This document shows, piece by piece, positions 19,731-21,344 of a stretch of DNA of 21,344 nt (its first letter is position 1; each line of letters begins with the position of its first letter). Origin of the DNA: a virus. Location of the stretch: the IMG/VR virus record IMGVR_UViG_3300036792_000332, positions 1-21,344 of that record; one strand, 5' to 3'. Under the pieces are notes generated by a model. It worked only from the letters and a program-made list of their open reading frames with translations. It searched no databases and was not told where the DNA came from. Position numbers and translations under genes: made by a program.

Positions 19731-20408
19731 CTACGCCTGAGAGGCGCCGTCAGGGGTGGGAGATGACGGGCTTGTCGGGTCTGGGGGGGTGCTCGGCTCT
19801 CGTGGTTGCGACGATTCGCCCTGAGGGGGTGGGACAGGGCTGGTGAGTGCGGCCCGTAGCTCGCCATCACCATCTCGTTCAGCCTGGATCGTCACCGCCT
19901 TCGAACGCATCCGGCGGGTGATCTCGGCCTCCAGGTCGTCGGGGCCTACGCCGAGCAGCTCGGCGAGGCGTGCCTTCGCAGCGTCCAGGCTCGGGACCTG
20001 CTGGCTGAGGCTCGTCGCCTCGCCCGCTTCGAGGCGGTACATGGAGAGCGCCGTCTGCACGCCGGCGAGGGCGTCCTTGCGGCTCTTCTCGTCGAGGTCG
20101 GGGTAGAAGCGCAGGAAGTCGTCCATGAGCAGGGACGCTGCGACCATCAGGTCCGTTCTCAGCTTCGCCCGCAGGGCCGCCGCCGGCGTGTTGCGGGCCT
20201 CCTCGACGCTCATCGGAGGCGTCCGCAGCCGGCGCTTGTCCTCCCGGCGGAGCCAGGTCTCGATGGTCGGAGCGGGGATGCCTGTGGCTGCTGAGGCCTC
20301 CTGGCAGCGCCCGACCATGCTCGGCAGGCGGGAGGCAAGGGCGAGCTCGAGGGCCTCGGCGCGCTGCTCCGGGGTGTAGGGGCTGACGAACGGCGTGCCG
20401 ACGGTCAC
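19731..20408 (-). CDS. putative terminase small subunit, 225 aa
   Basis: The GTG at 20406-20408 is preferred: a -10-like TACGAT lies seven bases upstream, which suits a leaderless start, and the protein then begins TVGTPFVSPYTPEQRAEALE. A GTG at 20483 would add 25 unconvincing residues. Residues about 34-58 form a helix-turn-helix (RCQEASAATGIPAPTIETWL), then a helical core (AALRAKLRTDLMVAASLLMD, KDALAGVQTALSMYRL) that could oligomerise, and a Pro/Ser-rich disordered tail. Small terminases have this DNA-binding-then-oligomerisation layout and come first in the packaging block, as here. A transcriptional regulator is a less likely alternative. Confidence 0.8.
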   Translation of the reverse strand: MTVGTPFVSPYTPEQRAEALELALASRLPSMVGRCQEASAATGIPAPTIETWLRREDKRRLRTPPMSVEEARNTPAAALRAKLRTDLMVAASLLMDDFLRFYPDLDEKSRKDALAGVQTALSMYRLEAGEATSLSQQVPSLDAAKARLAELLGVGPDDLEAEITRRMRSKAVTIQAERDGDGELRAALTSPVPPPQGESSQPREPSTPPDPTSPSSPTPDGASQA

Positions 20409-20415
20409 GCCTGCG

Positions 20416-20421
20416 ATCGTA
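20416..20421 (-). promoter_or_regulatory. -10-like element for a leaderless small terminase
   Basis: TACGAT on the minus strand lies seven bases before the GTG at 20408. It keeps the T, A and final T of the -10 consensus. No -35 consensus is visible at the expected distance, so confidence is modest. Confidence 0.45.
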
Positions 20422-20670
20422 GCCCGCCACGTAGTCTCAGCCGGCCAGGCTGTCAGTGAGGCTGTCGGGCTGTCCGCTCGCACGCTCGCTGGGAAGGCGT
20501 GGGGCCTTCGGCGCTCGCTCTATGCCCTCCGTCTGGTTCCCGTTGGAGCTCACCCCGGATGCACGTGCCGCCAGGCGTGCGAGCTAGCCCGGCTCTGACC
20601 CGTGGTTAGCCCAGCGGCTCAGCGCCGCGGGTAGCTCTCTTCGAGGGCGGTGCGAGCCTACGCCAAGACT

Positions 20671-20678
20671 GTCATAAC
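20671..20678. repeat. single GTYATRAC box near the rightward promoter
   Basis: GTCATAAC matches the core of the other boxes, with the flanking G changed to C. It lies 17 bp upstream of the -35 of the rightward promoter, a position suited to an activator or an auxiliary operator. Confidence 0.55.
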
Positions 20679-20695
20679 CAATCTGCCCTGAGACC

Positions 20696-20723
20696 TTGAC
20701 TTGGTATACGGGATTGGTATACG
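20696..20723 (+). promoter_or_regulatory. rightward promoter of the recombinase cluster
   Basis: TTGACT (20696-20701), a 16-bp spacer and TATACG (20718-20723), with TGG before it acting as an extended -10. Transcription would start near 20730, about 33 bases before the ATG at 20763. This is the best sigma-70-type promoter in the window. Confidence 0.65.
20701..20723. repeat. paired TTGGTATACG operators overlapping the rightward promoter
   Basis: TTGGTATACG occurs at 20701-20710 and 20714-20723, 13 bp apart, covering the spacer and -10. A third exact copy in opposite orientation is at 19709-19718. Each contains the palindrome GTATAC. A repressor bound here would block RNA polymerase. The second copy also serves as the extended -10, so part of the similarity may be promoter constraint. 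Confidence 0.65.
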
Positions 20724-20762
20724 CTACGGGTGTCAGCAGGAATCGAGCGAAGGGAGCGGACC

Positions 20763-20969
20763 ATGAGCAGCTTGTCACCACAGTCGCAGTTGACGACGAC
20801 GAAGGAGCAGATGACATCGGCACGGGACTGGGTCAAGGACTGCATGTGGGCAGACATCGAGAGCCCCGAAGAGGTTGACGACATGAGTGACCTGCAAATC
20901 CAGAAGGGCGTGATTGACCACTACGAGGGCGGCTGGAGCCAGTTCGTCGAGGACGGAGGGCTGGCATGA
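20763..20969 (+). CDS. small acidic hypothetical phage protein, 68 aa
   Basis: The ATG at 20763 is preferred over an upstream GTG at 20730, because AAGGGAG lies six bases before it and the upstream codon is at the predicted transcription start. The 68-residue product is acidic: TTTKEQMTSARDWVKDCMWA, then MSDLQIQKGVIDHYEGGWSQ and FVEDGG. The I...Y.GGW..F..D ending is a familiar feature of small actinophage proteins of unknown function. It heads the rightward operon and overlaps the next gene by ATGA. A regulatory or recombination-accessory role is possible but not shown. Confidence 0.75.
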   Translation: MSSLSPQSQLTTTKEQMTSARDWVKDCMWADIESPEEVDDMSDLQIQKGVIDHYEGGWSQFVEDGGLA

Positions 20970-21139
20970 GAGCGTGGTGGTGCGTCACCTATCGACCGAT
21001 CCCCACCGATCCCCGAGTCCTTTGGGCGTACGTGGTGTCCACCACGTCAAACCAGGCGGCGAAGACAGTGGCCCAGCGGCATCCCGGCTGCGTAATCGTT
21101 GAGGTTGAGCAGGACCACTTCGCCAAGATCCCGCTGTGA
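20966..21139 (+). CDS. microprotein upstream of recombinase, 57 aa
   Basis: A 57-residue frame starting with ATG that overlaps the previous TGA (ATGA) and ending in a TGA that overlaps the recombinase GTG (GTGA). The sequence is compact: MRAWWCVTYRPIPTDPRVLW, AYVVSTTSNQAAKTVAQRHP, GCVIVEVEQDHFAKIPL. Alternating hydrophobic strands around one helix suggest a small alpha/beta fold. The two-sided overlaps strongly support it as a real gene. No family is recognised; its position suggests an accessory to the recombinase, such as a directionality factor, but that is a guess. Confidence 0.75.
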   Translation: MRAWWCVTYRPIPTDPRVLWAYVVSTTSNQAAKTVAQRHPGCVIVEVEQDHFAKIPL

Positions 21140-21344
21140 AGGTCATCGGCTACACACGTGTCAGCACGCAGGGCCAGGCCGTCAACGGCGCTGGCCTTGC
21201 GGCGCAGCGGAGGGCGATCGAGGCGGAGTGCGAGCGGCTGGGGGCGGAGCTGGTGGACGTCGTGGCCGAGCAGGTCTCGGGCGGTGCGACCCGGATGCCG
21301 CTGCGATCGGCGGCGGTGAAGCGCATCGAGGCCGGCGAGGCAAA
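21136..21344 (+). CDS. serine recombinase (resolvase/integrase), N-terminus only
   Basis: GTG start overlapping the upstream TGA (GTGA). The frame is open to the right edge, giving 69 residues. It begins MKVIGYTRVSTQGQ, the signature of serine recombinases: Tyr6, Arg8 and the catalytic Ser10. It continues GLAAQRRAIEAECERLGAEL (helix after strand one) and VAEQVSGGATRMPL, which carries the conserved S-G....R. block that contacts the active site. The size class cannot be told from this part, so it may be a large phage integrase or a smaller resolvase or invertase. If an integrase, the phage is temperate. It should cut and rejoin DNA through a 5'-phosphoserine link. Confidence 0.92.
   Translation, partial: MKVIGYTRVSTQGQAVNGAGLAAQRRAIEAECERLGAELVDVVAEQVSGGATRMPLRSAAVKRIEAGEA

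Larger units (their letters stand above)
20409..20762. other. 354-bp divergent intergenic region (regulatory hub)
   Basis: This gap separates the leftward structural genes from the rightward recombinase cluster and holds no gene I can support. From the left it contains a -10-like TACGAT for the small terminase; GC-rich sequence with a weak GCGGC/GCCGC hairpin near 20614; a GTCATAAC box at 20671-20678; a rightward promoter at 20696-20723; and the repeated TTGGTATACG. Because a serine recombinase lies just downstream, a phage attachment site could also be here, but no core can be identified from one sequence. Confidence 0.6.

Noticed and set aside
19559-19873. 104-codon leftward frame between the small terminase and the 19516 gene
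   Set aside because: It overlaps the small terminase C-terminus, has an unnatural composition at both ends and no ribosome site, and the gap is better explained by promoter elements.
20395-20598. 67-codon rightward frame in the divergent region
   Set aside because: It overlaps the small terminase start, has no ribosome site or promoter, and no pattern. The region is better read as regulatory.
20600-20640. Intrinsic terminator or attachment-site core in the divergent region
   Set aside because: The GCGGC/GCCGC hairpin is only 5 bp and lacks a T-run. An attachment core cannot be recognised without a second site or prophage junctions.
1-21344. CRISPR array, insertion sequence or rRNA
   Set aside because: No regularly spaced repeats, transposase motifs or terminal inverted repeats, and no rRNA-like segment was seen.

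Overview
The window is most of the late (structural) region of a high-GC tailed bacteriophage or prophage. It runs almost entirely on the minus strand and ends at the right with a divergent rightward cluster. The gene set points to a short-tailed, podovirus-like phage: a large P22-type portal, a scaffold and HK97-fold-type capsid pair, then neck proteins, then Gln/Ala-rich candidate ejection proteins. There is no tape-measure gene and no frameshifted tail-assembly chaperone pair. High GC, frequent GTG starts, tight 1-4 bp overlaps and likely leaderless transcripts suggest an actinobacterial host. No host gene is present, so the host is an inference.

Layout, in the direction of leftward transcription: putative small terminase (19731-20408); small virion-like and cysteine-rich genes (18781-19516); large terminase (17231-18784); one rightward gene set against the flow (16740-17234); a fibre or appendage block (13765-16640); four small genes, two with a hydrophobic segment (12591-13765); portal (10437-12590); six microproteins (8893-10435); scaffold (7999-8817); capsid (6742-7995); small virion genes (5552-6742); a beta-rich stopper-like neck protein (3963-5555); two paralogous adaptor-like proteins (2635-3962); and a low-complexity ejection-type cassette that runs off the left edge (1-2635).

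The rightward cluster (20763-21344) holds two small unknown genes and the N-terminus of a serine recombinase, all coupled by 4-bp overlaps. The 354-bp gap between the leftward and rightward units carries paired repeats over a rightward promoter and a likely leaderless start for the small terminase. It looks like the regulatory hub.

The most interesting unexplained signal is regulatory. A short near-palindromic box, GTYATRAC, occurs six times. All copies lie in the few intergenic gaps: before the scaffold, between the divergent genes at 16.7 kb, before the 19.5 kb gene and in the 20.7 kb hub. Most sit close to shared -10-like sequences (TAGACT or TACACT), two of which lie exactly six bases before a GTG start. 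This looks like a phage-encoded late regulon or repressor network with leaderless outputs. All functions are inferred from sequence reading and family knowledge; no database search was possible.
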